Shown here: positions 1 to 7,780 of the stretch, in pieces
Layout: the number at the start of each line of letters is the position of its first letter
Position numbering within the stretch: position 1 is the stretch's first letter
NCBI GenBank assembly: GCA_002402545.1
Contig: DHGA01000103.1
Span: forward strand, 63,444-75,549
Reading direction: 5' to 3'
Source: Syntrophaceae bacterium UBA4810
GTDB taxonomy: Bacteria; Desulfobacterota; Syntrophia; Syntrophales; Smithellaceae
Length of the DNA: 12,106 nt
Program-made: the position numbers and the translations under genes
The notes under the pieces: generated by a model
Databases searched by the model: none
What the model was told of the DNA's origin: nothing
The model's input: only the letters and a program-made list of their open reading frames with translations

Positions 1-518
1 TTGCCGATGTAATATTTTTCCCCTTTGGCCACCCAGGCGCCGTCGCCTTGCGGTGTGAGCGTGGTCTCTGTGGAATATATATCCGCGCCGTGCGTTCTTT
101 CCGATAAACCGAAAGCGAAGATCGCGCCTTTTTTCAAAAGCTCCGCTGCTTTCTTTTTGAGTTTTTCGTTGGGACTCATCCAGATCGGGCCCAATCCAAG
201 GATAGTCACTTGAAAACAGTACCAGTAACCGAGGCCGTAAAAAGCCAACAGCTCGGAAAACTCGCTGTTGCGCGCTGTGTCCCAGCGGCAGTCTGGGTCG
301 CCGGCGCCGTATTGGCTAGGCGTGAGCAGCTTGGCAAATATTTGCTCCTGGGCCATAAAATCGACAAATTCCCGGTACCAAACTTTTTTATTAAAATCTT
401 CAGTAATCTTTGTTTTGCCCATCTTTTCAAAAAAGGCGATGGTTTTTTCCATAATGGCCTTGGAACCTTTGTCGGCCGTTAGGCTCTTATACTTTTTCGG
501 CTGTAATAAATAATTCAT
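1..518 (-). CDS. Acyl-CoA dehydrogenase, N-terminal part (runs off left edge)
   Basis: FAD-dependent acyl-CoA dehydrogenases introduce the alpha-beta double bond in acyl-CoA and pass electrons to electron-transfer flavoprotein. Reading the minus strand from ATG 518 gives 172 codons with no stop, beginning MNYLLQPKKYKSLTADKGSK. The segment FAFGLSERTHGADIYSTE at about residues 131-148 matches the region of the family where substrate and flavin are held (compare the usual TEP..GSD block). It is preceded by the typical helical N-terminal domain, including LTPSQYGAGDPDCRWDTARN. An AGAAGAGGATT ribosome-binding site lies about 5 nt before the ATG. The C-terminal part, with the flavin-binding helices and catalytic base, is outside the window. 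The gene is divergent from the efflux operon and shows no sequence link to it. The family call is firm; the substrate is unknown. Members with this N-terminus are, from memory, common in Desulfobacterota. Confidence 0.85.
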   Translation of the reverse strand, partial: MNYLLQPKKYKSLTADKGSKAIMEKTIAFFEKMGKTKITEDFNKKVWYREFVDFMAQEQIFAKLLTPSQYGAGDPDCRWDTARNSEFSELLAFYGLGYWYCFQVTILGLGPIWMSPNEKLKKKAAELLKKGAIFAFGLSERTHGADIYSTETTLTPQGDGAWVAKGEKYYIG

Positions 519-714
519 TTTTTAATCCTCTTCTTTTTATATTTGTTGTTTTACATATTACCTGCGGCAAAAACATTCAATGGAAAAAAGGTCAGGGAAA
601 AGAGATTTTTTCTTTCGGTTTCATGCTGCTGACCGGCAGTATAGCGAATCACGGGTAAATCGACAATCATTTTTAGTTATTATTTTTATTTAAATCGTAG
701 CGATAAAAAAACGC

Positions 715-753
715 TTGACTTTAATGTAAAAATGTTTAACCGTGCGGTTAAAC
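715..753 (+). promoter_or_regulatory. Putative TetR operator (perfect 20-bp palindrome) with upstream -35-like box
   Basis: Positions 734-753 form a perfect palindrome with 9-bp arms GTTTAACCG and CGGTTAAAC around a 2-nt TG centre. It ends 28 nt before the likely TTG start of the TetR-family gene. A TTGACT box at 715-720 resembles a -35 element, but I see no good -10 at 16-18 nt from it; the palindrome occupies that place. A 15-20 bp palindrome overlapping its own promoter is the usual operator of a TetR-family autorepressor. The rest of the 519-733 intergenic stretch must hold the start signals of the divergent dehydrogenase gene, but none is convincing by eye. Confidence 0.6.
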
Positions 754-781
754 CGATTGGTTGAATTATTGGAGCAATGGC

Positions 782-1426
782 TTGTTGAGAAGGAAAAAGG
801 ACATTAACAATCCTGGCAAAACTGCGGAAAAAATTATAACCGCGGCGCGAAAAACGTTTGCCGAATACGGCTACAGCGGCACGCATGTGGACGAAATCGC
901 GCGGCGCGCCGGCGTGAACAAGGCCACTCTTTATTACCATATCGGCGATAAGGATACGCTCTATGCCAACGTAATTCATCAGGTGTTGGGGAATATCGCG
1001 CAAAATGTGGCTCACGCCGTAGCGAAAGCGGATGGCCCCGAAGATAAACTCAAAGCATACATATTATTTATGGCGGATGCCGTGGATAGAAATCCGGATT
1101 TGCCGCCGATTATGATGCGCGAAGTAGCCTCCGGCGGCGTGCACCTACCGCGCCTTGTTGCCGAAGACATGGCATCGGTAATAACTGTCCTACTAGGTAT
1201 TCTGGAAGAGGGAAAAGAAAAAAATGTTTTTAACGATGTTGTGCCCTTTCTAGTGCACGCGATGATTATGGGGTCCATACTGATTTTTAAAATGGGCACG
1301 CCGATTAAGGACAGGCAGATGTGGCTTTCCGAAAATCTCAAAGCCCGTGATAAAAAGCTCCCCGGAACTCTAGGGGAAGAGGTGGCCAGGATGGTGCTCA
1401 AGGCGGTGAAAAAAAATGATCAGTAA
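782..1426 (+). CDS. TetR-family transcriptional regulator of the efflux operon
   Basis: A one-component repressor expected to bind the palindrome upstream and to be released by a ligand exported by the downstream pump. The N-terminal helix-turn-helix is clear (about residues 17-61): KIITAARKTFAEYGYSGT, then VDEIARRAGVNKATLYYHIG, then KDTLY, the classic TetR signature. The remaining ~150 residues form the ligand-binding/dimerisation part, which is variable in this family. Start choice: TTG 782 has GGAG (771-774) 7 nt upstream; TTG 785 is also possible. A longer reading from TTG 761 has no ribosome-binding site. This gives 214 aa, normal for the family. The stop overlaps the start of the TolC-like gene by 11 nt, so the regulator appears to be the first gene of the operon. 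The position matches CecR (YbiH) in front of ybhGFSR in E. coli. The ligand is unknown. Confidence 0.88.
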   Translation: MLRRKKDINNPGKTAEKIITAARKTFAEYGYSGTHVDEIARRAGVNKATLYYHIGDKDTLYANVIHQVLGNIAQNVAHAVAKADGPEDKLKAYILFMADAVDRNPDLPPIMMREVASGGVHLPRLVAEDMASVITVLLGILEEGKEKNVFNDVVPFLVHAMIMGSILIFKMGTPIKDRQMWLSENLKARDKKLPGTLGEEVARMVLKAVKKNDQ

Positions 1427-2735
1427 GCGAACATATTTGATTCTGGTTGTATTTTTAGTTTTTGCATTATGGCCGCAGGCAGGTTTGTCGCAGCAGGCGC
1501 TGACTCTTTCTGAGAGCATCGACATGGCTTTGAAGAACAGCTTTGTTTTGAATATTGCCAAAGAAGGGACAAAAGGCGCGACGGCGCAGAAGAGAGAAGC
1601 GCTGACCGGTTTTCTGCCCAGGTTCAGCACTTCCTATAGTTACAGGCGGTTAAGCGAAGAACCTTCGGTTCAGCTTCCGTTTCCGCCCGGTGAGATGACC
1701 ACGGGAACAAGAAATAATTATAACTGGAATATAGAAGCAAGGCAGCCTCTTTTTGCCGGCGGCGGAATTATTGCCAACTACCAGGCCAGCCGCATCGGCG
1801 CCGAAGTCGCATCCGTTGAGGAAATCGCCAAATATCAGGATGTGGTGCAGGAAGTGAAAATCTCTTACTTTGATGTGCTGCGGGCGCAGAGGGTACTTGA
1901 GGCGGCGGATCAGTCCGTGAGAATGCTGGAGGCGCATCGTGACGTGGCGGACAACTATTTTCAAGTCGGCTTTATCGCTAAAAATGATTTATTGCGGGCC
2001 GAAGTGGAACTGGCCAACGGCAGGCAAACATTAATCAGAGCGCAAAACGCTGTGGATATGGCAAAATCCCGGTTTAATACATTGTTGAAGCGAAGGATAT
2101 TTGAGCCCGTAGAAATTGTTGATATACTGAATTATCAGCCACTGGACCAATCCCTGGAAGAATGTTTGGCAATCGCCAAGGAGAACAGGCCGGAGCTGAA
2201 AGTAGCCTCCCTTAAGGCAGAACAGGCCTCAAAAGCGGTATGGGTGGCGAGAAGCGAATTATTTCCGTCTTTGAGCCTGGTCGGCAATTACGCGCGTTTC
2301 GGGGATGAGGCTTCCGTTTCCGGGAGCAAGTTTCAGGACGCGGAAAGCTGGTATGTGATGGCGGTGGCCACCTGGAATTTCTGGGAATGGGGCAGGACAA
2401 AATTCCGCGTCGATGCCAGCAAGGCAAGGGAAAATCAGGCTATTGAAACCTCAAAAGAGGTTAATGATCAAATTACACTGGAAATAAAGAACGCGTATCT
2501 GCTTTTGCGGGAGGCCGAAAACCAGATTGTGGTTTCGGAAAAGGTGATTGAGCAGGCCGAGGAGAATTTCCGTATTTCCGAAGAAAGATACAAGGAAAGA
2601 GTGTCCACATCAACAGAAGTTCTTGACGCTCAGACATTGCTGACCAGAGCAAAATCGCAGTATGCCAACGCGCTTGGTGACTACAACATCAATTACGCAA
2701 AACTGCAAAGGGCCATGGGGATTATTGGGCCGTAA
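1416..2735 (+). CDS. TolC-family outer-membrane efflux channel
   Basis: An outer-membrane trimeric channel protein that would join the inner-membrane pump to the outside through the HlyD-type adaptor encoded next. The protein is 439 aa, usual for the family. It starts with a signal peptide (SKR, then about 17 hydrophobic residues ending near AGLSQ, cleavage about residue 25). Then comes ALTLSESIDMALKNSFVLNIA, the standard N-terminal helix of outer-membrane efflux proteins. Long alpha-helical segments follow in two internally similar halves; the second half includes ITLEIKNAYLLLREAENQIV and SEERYKERVSTSTEVLDAQT, which is characteristic of TolC repeats. The ATG at 1416 overlaps the end of the tetR-like gene, so translation is probably coupled; no strong ribosome-binding site is visible. 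E. coli ybhGFSR has no such gene in its cluster, so this operon appears to carry its own exit duct. Confidence 0.9.
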   Translation: MISKRTYLILVVFLVFALWPQAGLSQQALTLSESIDMALKNSFVLNIAKEGTKGATAQKREALTGFLPRFSTSYSYRRLSEEPSVQLPFPPGEMTTGTRNNYNWNIEARQPLFAGGGIIANYQASRIGAEVASVEEIAKYQDVVQEVKISYFDVLRAQRVLEAADQSVRMLEAHRDVADNYFQVGFIAKNDLLRAEVELANGRQTLIRAQNAVDMAKSRFNTLLKRRIFEPVEIVDILNYQPLDQSLEECLAIAKENRPELKVASLKAEQASKAVWVARSELFPSLSLVGNYARFGDEASVSGSKFQDAESWYVMAVATWNFWEWGRTKFRVDASKARENQAIETSKEVNDQITLEIKNAYLLLREAENQIVVSEKVIEQAEENFRISEERYKERVSTSTEVLDAQTLLTRAKSQYANALGDYNINYAKLQRAMGIIGP

Positions 2736-2797
2736 AATATCTTTAGACTTGTATGTATGCGGTGAAAAACAATTATTAAAATGTTGGTGGAGGTAGT

Positions 2798-3625
2798 GTG
2801 CTGAAAACAAGAATCATAATTATTGCTTTTGTTGTTTTGTTTGTGAGCGTGGGGTTGTTTGTCTATTACGGCCAGAAAAAAAACCGCGCGGGAGAACTTT
2901 TCTATTCCGGCACGATCGAGGCGACGCAGGCCAAATTATCTTTTCAGGTTCCCGGCCGTGTTAATGTGGTGAATTTCAAAGAAGGTCAAAGCGTAAAAAA
3001 GGATGAATTAATCGCCGAGCTGGACAGAGCGGAACTCGAAGCGCGCTACGGACAGGCCAGAGCATTAGTTCAATCCGCGTCGGATACGCTCGTCAACGCG
3101 CGAAAAAATTATCAGCGTTTTGAAGAACTGTTTAAGAAAGGTGTTGTTTCAGAAAAAGAACGAGATAATTTAAAGCTTAATTATGAGATAGCGCAGTCAA
3201 AACTTGCCGAAGCGCAATCTTTGCTGAAACAGGCATCAGTTTATCTGGACTACACGCGGATGAAATCGCCGATGGACGGCGTCATTACCAGCCGCAATAT
3301 TGAGCCGGGTGAAACCGTGACGGCCGGGCGCGAAGTCATTAGCGTTTCTAATTTATCCAACGTGGAATTGAAAATATTTATCGAAGAGACACAGATCGGC
3401 AAAGTCCGGCCGAATCAGCAGGTCGCCGTAAACGTTGATACTTTTCCCGGCAAAGTCTATCAAGGAGTTGTTTCTTTTATCTCAACCGAAGGCGAATTTA
3501 CGCCCAAAATCATTCAGACCAAAAAAGAAAGAGTGAAGCTGGTGTATCTGGTAAAGGTGACGATAGAAAATCCCAATTTTGAACTCAAAACAGGAATGCC
3601 CGCCGACGCCGTGCTCAAACCATAA
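2798..3625 (+). CDS. HlyD-type periplasmic adaptor (membrane fusion protein)
   Basis: The adaptor is anchored in the inner membrane and bridges the ABC pump to the TolC-like channel. The protein is 275 aa: a short N-terminal membrane anchor (about residues 5-25, RIIIIAFVVLFVSVGLFVYY), then a first half-lipoyl motif (about 38-78, with FQVPGRV and KEGQSVKKDELIAELD). A coiled-coil hairpin spans about 80-150 (EARYGQARALVQSASDTLVN through NYEIAQSKLAEAQSLLKQA). The second half-lipoyl motif (about 155-190, KSPMDGVITSRNIEPGETV) and a beta-barrel domain ending in KTGMPADAVLKP complete it. There is no lipobox cysteine, so it is membrane-anchored rather than a lipoprotein. The start is GTG 2798 with GGAGG at 2789-2793, a rather short spacing of 4 nt. 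The architecture matches YbhG/YhiI. It lies 62 nt after the TolC gene and 11 nt before the first ATPase. Confidence 0.92.
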   Translation: MLKTRIIIIAFVVLFVSVGLFVYYGQKKNRAGELFYSGTIEATQAKLSFQVPGRVNVVNFKEGQSVKKDELIAELDRAELEARYGQARALVQSASDTLVNARKNYQRFEELFKKGVVSEKERDNLKLNYEIAQSKLAEAQSLLKQASVYLDYTRMKSPMDGVITSRNIEPGETVTAGREVISVSNLSNVELKIFIEETQIGKVRPNQQVAVNVDTFPGKVYQGVVSFISTEGEFTPKIIQTKKERVKLVYLVKVTIENPNFELKTGMPADAVLKP

Positions 3626-3636
3626 AGGAGTTGGTG

Positions 3637-4410
3637 ATGGCCGCAAAGCTTTCCGCTTCCCCGCCGCTGGTAACCGTCAAGGATGTTTCCATGCGCTTTA
3701 ACCAGATTGAAGCGCTTAAGGATATTTCTTTTCAGGTAGCCGGGGGCAGCATTTTTGGTCTGGTCGGTTCCGACGGCGCGGGCAAATCCACGCTTTTGCG
3801 GCTTGTTGCCACGATGATTAAACCTTCGCGGGGAGAAATTTTTGTGGATGGTTTTAACGTGGTCACCGAAAGACGGAAAGTTAAAAATGTTATCGGCTAC
3901 ATGCCGCAGCGCTTCGGCCTTTATCAGGATTTGACCGTTGAAGAAAACATGGAATTTTTCATGGATATCTTCAACATCCCCCGTGCCGAAAGAAAAAAAA
4001 GAAAAGAAAAATATCTGGGATTTTCCAACCTGCTGCCTTTTGTGGACAGATTCGCGGGAAATCTTTCCGGCGGCATGAAACAGAAACTGGGGCTAGCCTG
4101 CGTTTTGGTGCACGAACCGAAAGTCCTGATTCTGGATGAGCCCACCAACGGTGTTGATCCAGTATCCCGGCGCGAATTCTGGGAAATACTGGAGAGCATG
4201 AAAAAAGAGGGAATGACCATACTGGTTTCCACCGCTTATCTGGATGAAGGGGAAATCTGTGATGAGCTCGCCCTGATGCACCAATCAATTATTCTCGAAA
4301 CCGCAAAACCTAAAATCATGCGCGGCAAGTTTGAAACGCTGGAAGAAGCCATCATCGAAAAAATAACAGAAGTGGATCAGGAGGTTGCTCATGACACTTT
4401 CCAGTTCTGA
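3637..4410 (+). CDS. ABC transporter ATPase 1, canonical signature but H-loop histidine replaced by Ala
   Basis: First of two cytoplasmic nucleotide-binding subunits that power the pump. The 257-aa protein has Walker A GSDGAGKST (44-52), the Q-loop (YMPQ, about 88-91), a normal signature LSGGM (143-147), Walker B VLILDEP (163-169) and the D-loop region NGVDPVSRR. The H-loop, however, reads LVSTAYLDE, with Ala 200 where ABC ATPases carry the switch histidine. The reading can be extended to TTG 3631, but AAAGGAG (3624-3630) sits 6 nt from ATG 3637, so that start is preferred. It overlaps the next ATPase gene by 20 nt. It corresponds to the N-terminal half of the fused double ATPases YbhF and RbbA, here encoded separately. 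It is likely to pair as a heterodimer with the next product. Confidence 0.92.
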   Translation: MAAKLSASPPLVTVKDVSMRFNQIEALKDISFQVAGGSIFGLVGSDGAGKSTLLRLVATMIKPSRGEIFVDGFNVVTERRKVKNVIGYMPQRFGLYQDLTVEENMEFFMDIFNIPRAERKKRKEKYLGFSNLLPFVDRFAGNLSGGMKQKLGLACVLVHEPKVLILDEPTNGVDPVSRREFWEILESMKKEGMTILVSTAYLDEGEICDELALMHQSIILETAKPKIMRGKFETLEEAIIEKITEVDQEVAHDTFQF

Positions 4411-5146
4411 TTCCATTTCTGTTACCAATCTGGAAAAGAGGTTCGGCGATTTTATCGCGGTGAATAAAATCAGCTTTTCCGTGAAAAAAGGCGAGATATT
4501 CGGTTTTCTGGGCGCGAACGGTTCGGGCAAATCCACGACCATACGCATGCTGTGCGGCATTATCACCCCAACCTCGGGCGGTGGCATGGTGGCAGGCCAT
4601 GATATTGTAACGGCTCCGGAAGAAGTCAAACAATCCATCGGCTACATGTCGCAGAAATTTTCTCTTTATGAGGATTTAACACCATTTGAAAATATGCGTT
4701 TTTATCTGGGCGTTTACAGCGTTGAGCCCGCGCTGTGGAATGAACGAATTGCCTGGGTTCTGAAGATGACCAGATTGGAAGACGCGCGCGACCGGCTGAC
4801 CAAAGAACTGCCGCCCGGCTGGCGGCAAAGATTAGCCTTGGGCTGTTCGCTTTTGCATAAGCCCGACGTTTTATTCCTGGATGAGCCGACTTCCGGCGTC
4901 GATCCGGTCACTCGCCGCCACTTTTGGAATTTTATCGGACAAATCGCCGGTGAGGGCATTACTGTTTTTGTCACCACGCATTACATGGATGAAGCGCAAT
5001 TTTGCAAGCGCATCGTTATGATTAACCACGGCGTGATTGTCGCCTCCGGCACGCCGAAAGAAATTATCGCCGCTGCCTGCCCGCGTAGGCCTAACGCCGA
5101 TCTGAACGACGCCTTTATCGCGCTGATGTCCAGGATGGATAAATGA
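4391..5146 (+). CDS. ABC transporter ATPase 2, degenerate signature but intact H-loop
   Basis: Second nucleotide-binding subunit, 251 aa. Walker A is GANGSGKST (41-49), the Q-loop YMSQ (85-88), Walker B VLFLDEP (160-166), the D-loop region SGVDPVTRR, and the H-loop VTTHYMDEA keeps His 197. The signature that should read LSGGQ is instead LPPGW (140-144), followed by RQRLAL. This is the reverse of the defect in the first ATPase. The start is ATG 4391, with a perfect AGGAGG at 4379-4384, 6 nt away; an in-frame TTG at 4385 is less likely. The 3' end shares ATGA with the first permease, so the two are translationally coupled. The sequence resembles the C-terminal half of YbhF/RbbA-type ATPases. 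It is expected to form a heterodimer with ATPase 1 on the two permeases. Confidence 0.92.
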   Translation: MTLSSSDSISVTNLEKRFGDFIAVNKISFSVKKGEIFGFLGANGSGKSTTIRMLCGIITPTSGGGMVAGHDIVTAPEEVKQSIGYMSQKFSLYEDLTPFENMRFYLGVYSVEPALWNERIAWVLKMTRLEDARDRLTKELPPGWRQRLALGCSLLHKPDVLFLDEPTSGVDPVTRRHFWNFIGQIAGEGITVFVTTHYMDEAQFCKRIVMINHGVIVASGTPKEIIAAACPRRPNADLNDAFIALMSRMDK

Positions 5147-6276
5147 ACCCGACACGATTAAAGGCGATCATCCGCAAAGAAGTTTATCATCTCCTGCGGG
5201 ACTACCGCAGCCTCTATCTTGCTTTTGCCATTCCGCTGATTCTGATTATTCTTTTTGGTTACGCGCTCAGCCTCGATGTGGATAAGGTCGAAACGGCGGT
5301 GGTGGATTATGATAAATCCGCGATGAGCCGCGATTTTGTCCGCAGGCTGGATGCCTCGCCTTATTTTAATATTGTGGGGCATCTTACCCGCGAAAATGAC
5401 GCGATAGGTTATCTTGATCGGGACGCCGCCAAAGTGGTTATTATAATCGGCCCCGGTTTTATGAAAAATTTGCAGGCAGACCGGGAAACGCAGATACAAA
5501 TATTAATTGAGGGCAGCGACCCGAATTTTGCCGGCATCATCCGCGGTTATCTTACGGCGTTTACAGAACAGTATAATCAAAAATTGCTTTTGGATTTTCT
5601 CAATCGCCAGGGAATGGAAGCTATTCGTCCACCGGTGGACGGCCGCATCCGCATTTGGTTTAACGAAGATCTGGAAAGCCGCAACTTTATCATTCCCGGC
5701 ATCATCGCCATTATCATCATGATTGTCGGCGCGCTTTTGACCTCTCTCATCATCGCGCGCGAATATGAAAACGGTACAATGGAAACGCTCAAATCGCTGC
5801 CGGTAAAAGCGGGCGAACTGCTCCTAGGAAAAGCGACTCCTTATTTCTTCATCGGCTTTACGGATGTTTTGGTGGCGATGCTTTTGGGGCAGATTCTTTT
5901 CGGCGTGGTGATGAAAGGAAATTTCCTGCTGATGATGATTGCCACAGCGCTTTATTTGTGTGTGGCGCTGGCGTTGGGACTGCTTATTTCGACCGCGACA
6001 AAATCTCAGCTTGTCGCCAATCAGGCGGCTATTTTAATCACCTATCTGCCTTCGGTTTTGCTTTCCAATTTTGTGTTCCCGATTGTCAATATGCCGAAAT
6101 TTTTGCAGATGATTACCTACATCGTTCCGGCGCGATATTACATCGATATTTTGGGTGGCATTTATCTGCGCGACACGGGTATCGCTTATCTGTGGCCGAG
6201 CATGGCGATTCTGGCTTTTATCGCGGTAGGGCTTACCGGCCTGAACTACATGCTTTTGAAAAAGGAAGGGCTATGA
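5143..6276 (+). CDS. ABC-2 type permease 1 (YbhS/YhhJ-like)
   Basis: Membrane subunit of the exporter, 377 aa, a typical length. It starts with the cytoplasmic helix RLKAIIRKEVYHLLRDYRS, the usual opening of this family. A first membrane span follows (about 24-44, LYLAFAIPLILIILFGYAL). A periplasmic domain of about 140 residues comes next (TAVVDYDKSAMSRDFVRRLD to RIRIWFNEDLES), then five further spans beginning FIIPGIIAIIIMIVGALLTS. The cytoplasmic loop REYENGTMETLKSLPVKAGELLLGK is the conserved ABC-2 coupling region. The ATG overlaps the previous stop (ATGA), and AGGATGG lies 5 nt upstream. Its stop likewise overlaps the start of permease 2. The substrate cannot be read from sequence; relatives are linked to drug or toxic-compound export. 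Confidence 0.92.
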   Translation: MNPTRLKAIIRKEVYHLLRDYRSLYLAFAIPLILIILFGYALSLDVDKVETAVVDYDKSAMSRDFVRRLDASPYFNIVGHLTRENDAIGYLDRDAAKVVIIIGPGFMKNLQADRETQIQILIEGSDPNFAGIIRGYLTAFTEQYNQKLLLDFLNRQGMEAIRPPVDGRIRIWFNEDLESRNFIIPGIIAIIIMIVGALLTSLIIAREYENGTMETLKSLPVKAGELLLGKATPYFFIGFTDVLVAMLLGQILFGVVMKGNFLLMMIATALYLCVALALGLLISTATKSQLVANQAAILITYLPSVLLSNFVFPIVNMPKFLQMITYIVPARYYIDILGGIYLRDTGIAYLWPSMAILAFIAVGLTGLNYMLLKKEGL

Positions 6277-7394
6277 GCTGGCTGAGAATAAAAGAACTGG
6301 TGCGCAAAGAGTTTATTCAGCTGTTTCGCGACAAGCGAAACCGGATGCTACTTTTTGTTTCTCCTTTAATTCAGATGCTTATATTCGGTTACGTGGTTAA
6401 TTACGATATCCGCAATATTAATGTCGCGTTTCTTGACTATTCACATACTTATGAAAGCCGCAGCTTTGCCGATGCCTTCACGGGCAGTCAAATATTTAAT
6501 ATCACTCATTATCTTCAGGATGAAAGACAAATGGAAGATCTTCTTCTGCGGGGTAAAATTGATATGGCCGTTAAAATCAGCCCGGATTTCGCGGGTGTTA
6601 TCCGTAAAGGTCAGACCGTGGCGGTGCAGATTATTGCCGACGGTTCCATGAGCAATATGGCATCTTTGCGCGTGTCTTACACAATGAGCGTGATTGATAA
6701 ATTCAACCGAGATAAGATCCGCGAGTTATACCCGATGCAGATGAATTACGGCCGCGTGGACGCGCGCGTGCGTACCTGGTACAACCCTAATCTGGACAGC
6801 CAATACTTTTTTGTTCCGGGGATCGTGGCCTTCCTGATTATGCTTTTATCCCTTCTTCTGACTTCAATTGCGATTATCCGCGAAAAAGAAGCGGGCACGA
6901 TGGAGCAGCTGATTGTGACACCGATTAAACCTTCTGAATTTATTATCGGCAAGACCATTCCCTATATTATTATATCGCTCGGGCAAATGGTCGCGGTAAT
7001 TATTGTAGCCATTTTTTGGTTTGAAATTCCGCTTGTGGGAAGCATTGTTTTATTGCTTTTCGCGTCCTGCCTGTTTTTGCTGAGCACCTTGGGGATGGGG
7101 CTTTTTATTTCCACAATTTCCTCCACGCAGCAGCAGGCGATGATGACCACATTCTTTTTTATCATGCCCTTTTTTATGCTGAGCGGTTTTATCTTCCCCA
7201 TCAACAACATGCCGGAAGTTGTCCAATGGCTGACGCTTGTCAATCCTTTACGCTACTTTCTGGTAATTGTCCGTGGAATTTTCCTTAAAGGTGTTGCGCT
7301 GGACGTGCTTTGGCCACAGTTTGTGGGATTGGCTGTTTTGGGAGGCATTGTTTTTCTCGGCGCGATCTCGCGATTCAAGAAGCGATTGGATTAA
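6273..7394 (+). CDS. ABC-2 type permease 2 (YbhR-like)
   Basis: Second membrane subunit, 373 aa, homologous to permease 1 and presumably its heterodimer partner. ATG 6273 overlaps the preceding TGA and has AAGGAAGGG 2 nt upstream (core AAGGA about 6 nt). The frame is open further upstream to 5958, but that extension lies inside permease 1 and is not coding. The order of parts is RIKELVRKEFIQLFRDKRNR, a first span (about 27-43), a periplasmic domain (about 44-180, ending RVRTWYNPNLDSQYF), then five spans. The coupling loop reads REKEAGTMEQLIVTPIKPSE, and IFPINNMPEVVQWLTLVNPLRYF is the conserved late segment of the family. This is the last gene of the efflux operon. Confidence 0.92.
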   Translation: MSWLRIKELVRKEFIQLFRDKRNRMLLFVSPLIQMLIFGYVVNYDIRNINVAFLDYSHTYESRSFADAFTGSQIFNITHYLQDERQMEDLLLRGKIDMAVKISPDFAGVIRKGQTVAVQIIADGSMSNMASLRVSYTMSVIDKFNRDKIRELYPMQMNYGRVDARVRTWYNPNLDSQYFFVPGIVAFLIMLLSLLLTSIAIIREKEAGTMEQLIVTPIKPSEFIIGKTIPYIIISLGQMVAVIIVAIFWFEIPLVGSIVLLLFASCLFLLSTLGMGLFISTISSTQQQAMMTTFFFIMPFFMLSGFIFPINNMPEVVQWLTLVNPLRYFLVIVRGIFLKGVALDVLWPQFVGLAVLGGIVFLGAISRFKKRLD

Positions 7395-7420
7395 AAACTC
7401 AAACAAACGACGAAATATTA

Positions 7421-7441
7421 TATAAAAAAAGCATTTTTATA
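7421..7441 (+). terminator. Weak A/T hairpin after the efflux operon
   Basis: TATAAAAA (7421-7428) and TTTTTATA (7434-7441) are perfect inverted repeats with a 5-nt loop. They lie 27 nt after the last permease stop. The stem has only A-T pairs and no run of T follows it, so it may be a weak terminator or merely A/T-rich promoter-upstream sequence for the next gene. Confidence 0.25.
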
Positions 7442-7454
7442 AAGTATTTTGTAA

Positions 7455-7463
7455 TGTTATAAT
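7455..7463 (+). promoter_or_regulatory. Extended -10 promoter for the Pmp3-like gene
   Basis: TGTTATAAT at 7455-7463 is a perfect TATAAT preceded by TGn, the extended -10 form that does not need a good -35; none is visible at the right distance. It places a transcription start near 7470. AGGAGGGT (7486-7493) stands 6 nt before the ATG at 7500. Confidence 0.6.
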
Positions 7464-7499
7464 TACCGCCACTTCATCCGCACACAGGAGGGTAACAAA

Positions 7500-7742
7500 A
7501 TGGCTACAAAAAAGAAGGCGAAGAAACCCGTTAAGAAAAGTGTGAAAAAACCCGTGAAAAAAGCTGCAAGAAAAAGCAAGAAAGTTAATCAAGTTCTTTT
7601 ATTTATTCTGGCAATTATTTTACCACCGCTGGCGGTTTATCTGCTTAAAGGCGCCAAGCGGGATTTTGTTATCAACATTGTCCTGTGTCTCTTTATCTGG
7701 ATACCGGGCGTTATCCACGCGCTTTGGGTAATAACTAAGTAG
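7500..7742 (+). CDS. Pmp3/YqaE-like small membrane protein with lysine-rich N-terminal tail
   Basis: An 80-aa protein in two parts. Residues 1-28 are almost wholly Lys/Ala/Pro/Val, with the repeated unit KKPVKK/KKSVKK (PVKK, SVKK, PVKK), like histone H1 or AlgP-type tails. Residues about 32-78 match the Pmp3/YqaE (UPF0057) family: ILAIILPPLAVYLLKGAKRDFVINI, then a second span with WIPGVIHALWVI. That includes the family's LPPxAVYL and IPGxIHA blocks. Family members are two-span membrane proteins of about 50 aa, tied in yeast and bacteria to membrane potential and salt or cold stress. The basic tail is not part of the usual family and would sit in the cytosol or against lipid phosphates or nucleic acid; that role is inference. 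The gene has its own promoter and terminator, so it is a monocistronic unit. Confidence 0.85.
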   Translation: MATKKKAKKPVKKSVKKPVKKAARKSKKVNQVLLFILAIILPPLAVYLLKGAKRDFVINIVLCLFIWIPGVIHALWVITK

Positions 7743-7780
7743 AAACAGGCAATTAAGGGAGAAATTTTTATAAGATTTTT

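Noticed and set aside
210..513. Plus-strand open frames at 210-482 and 268-513, and a minus-strand frame at 206-430
   Set aside because: They are shadows of the acyl-CoA dehydrogenase read on the minus strand from 518; the real frame has a ribosome-binding site and a recognisable family sequence.
5958..6272. N-terminal extension of permease 2 to 5958
   Set aside because: The extension overlaps the coding sequence of permease 1 in another frame. ATG 6273, with its ribosome-binding site and ATGA overlap, is the natural start.
7500..7590. Lysine-codon repeats as a tandem DNA repeat or CRISPR-like array
   Set aside because: The repetition comes from PVKK/SVKK units in a protein tail; there are no spacers and the units are only 4-6 codons.
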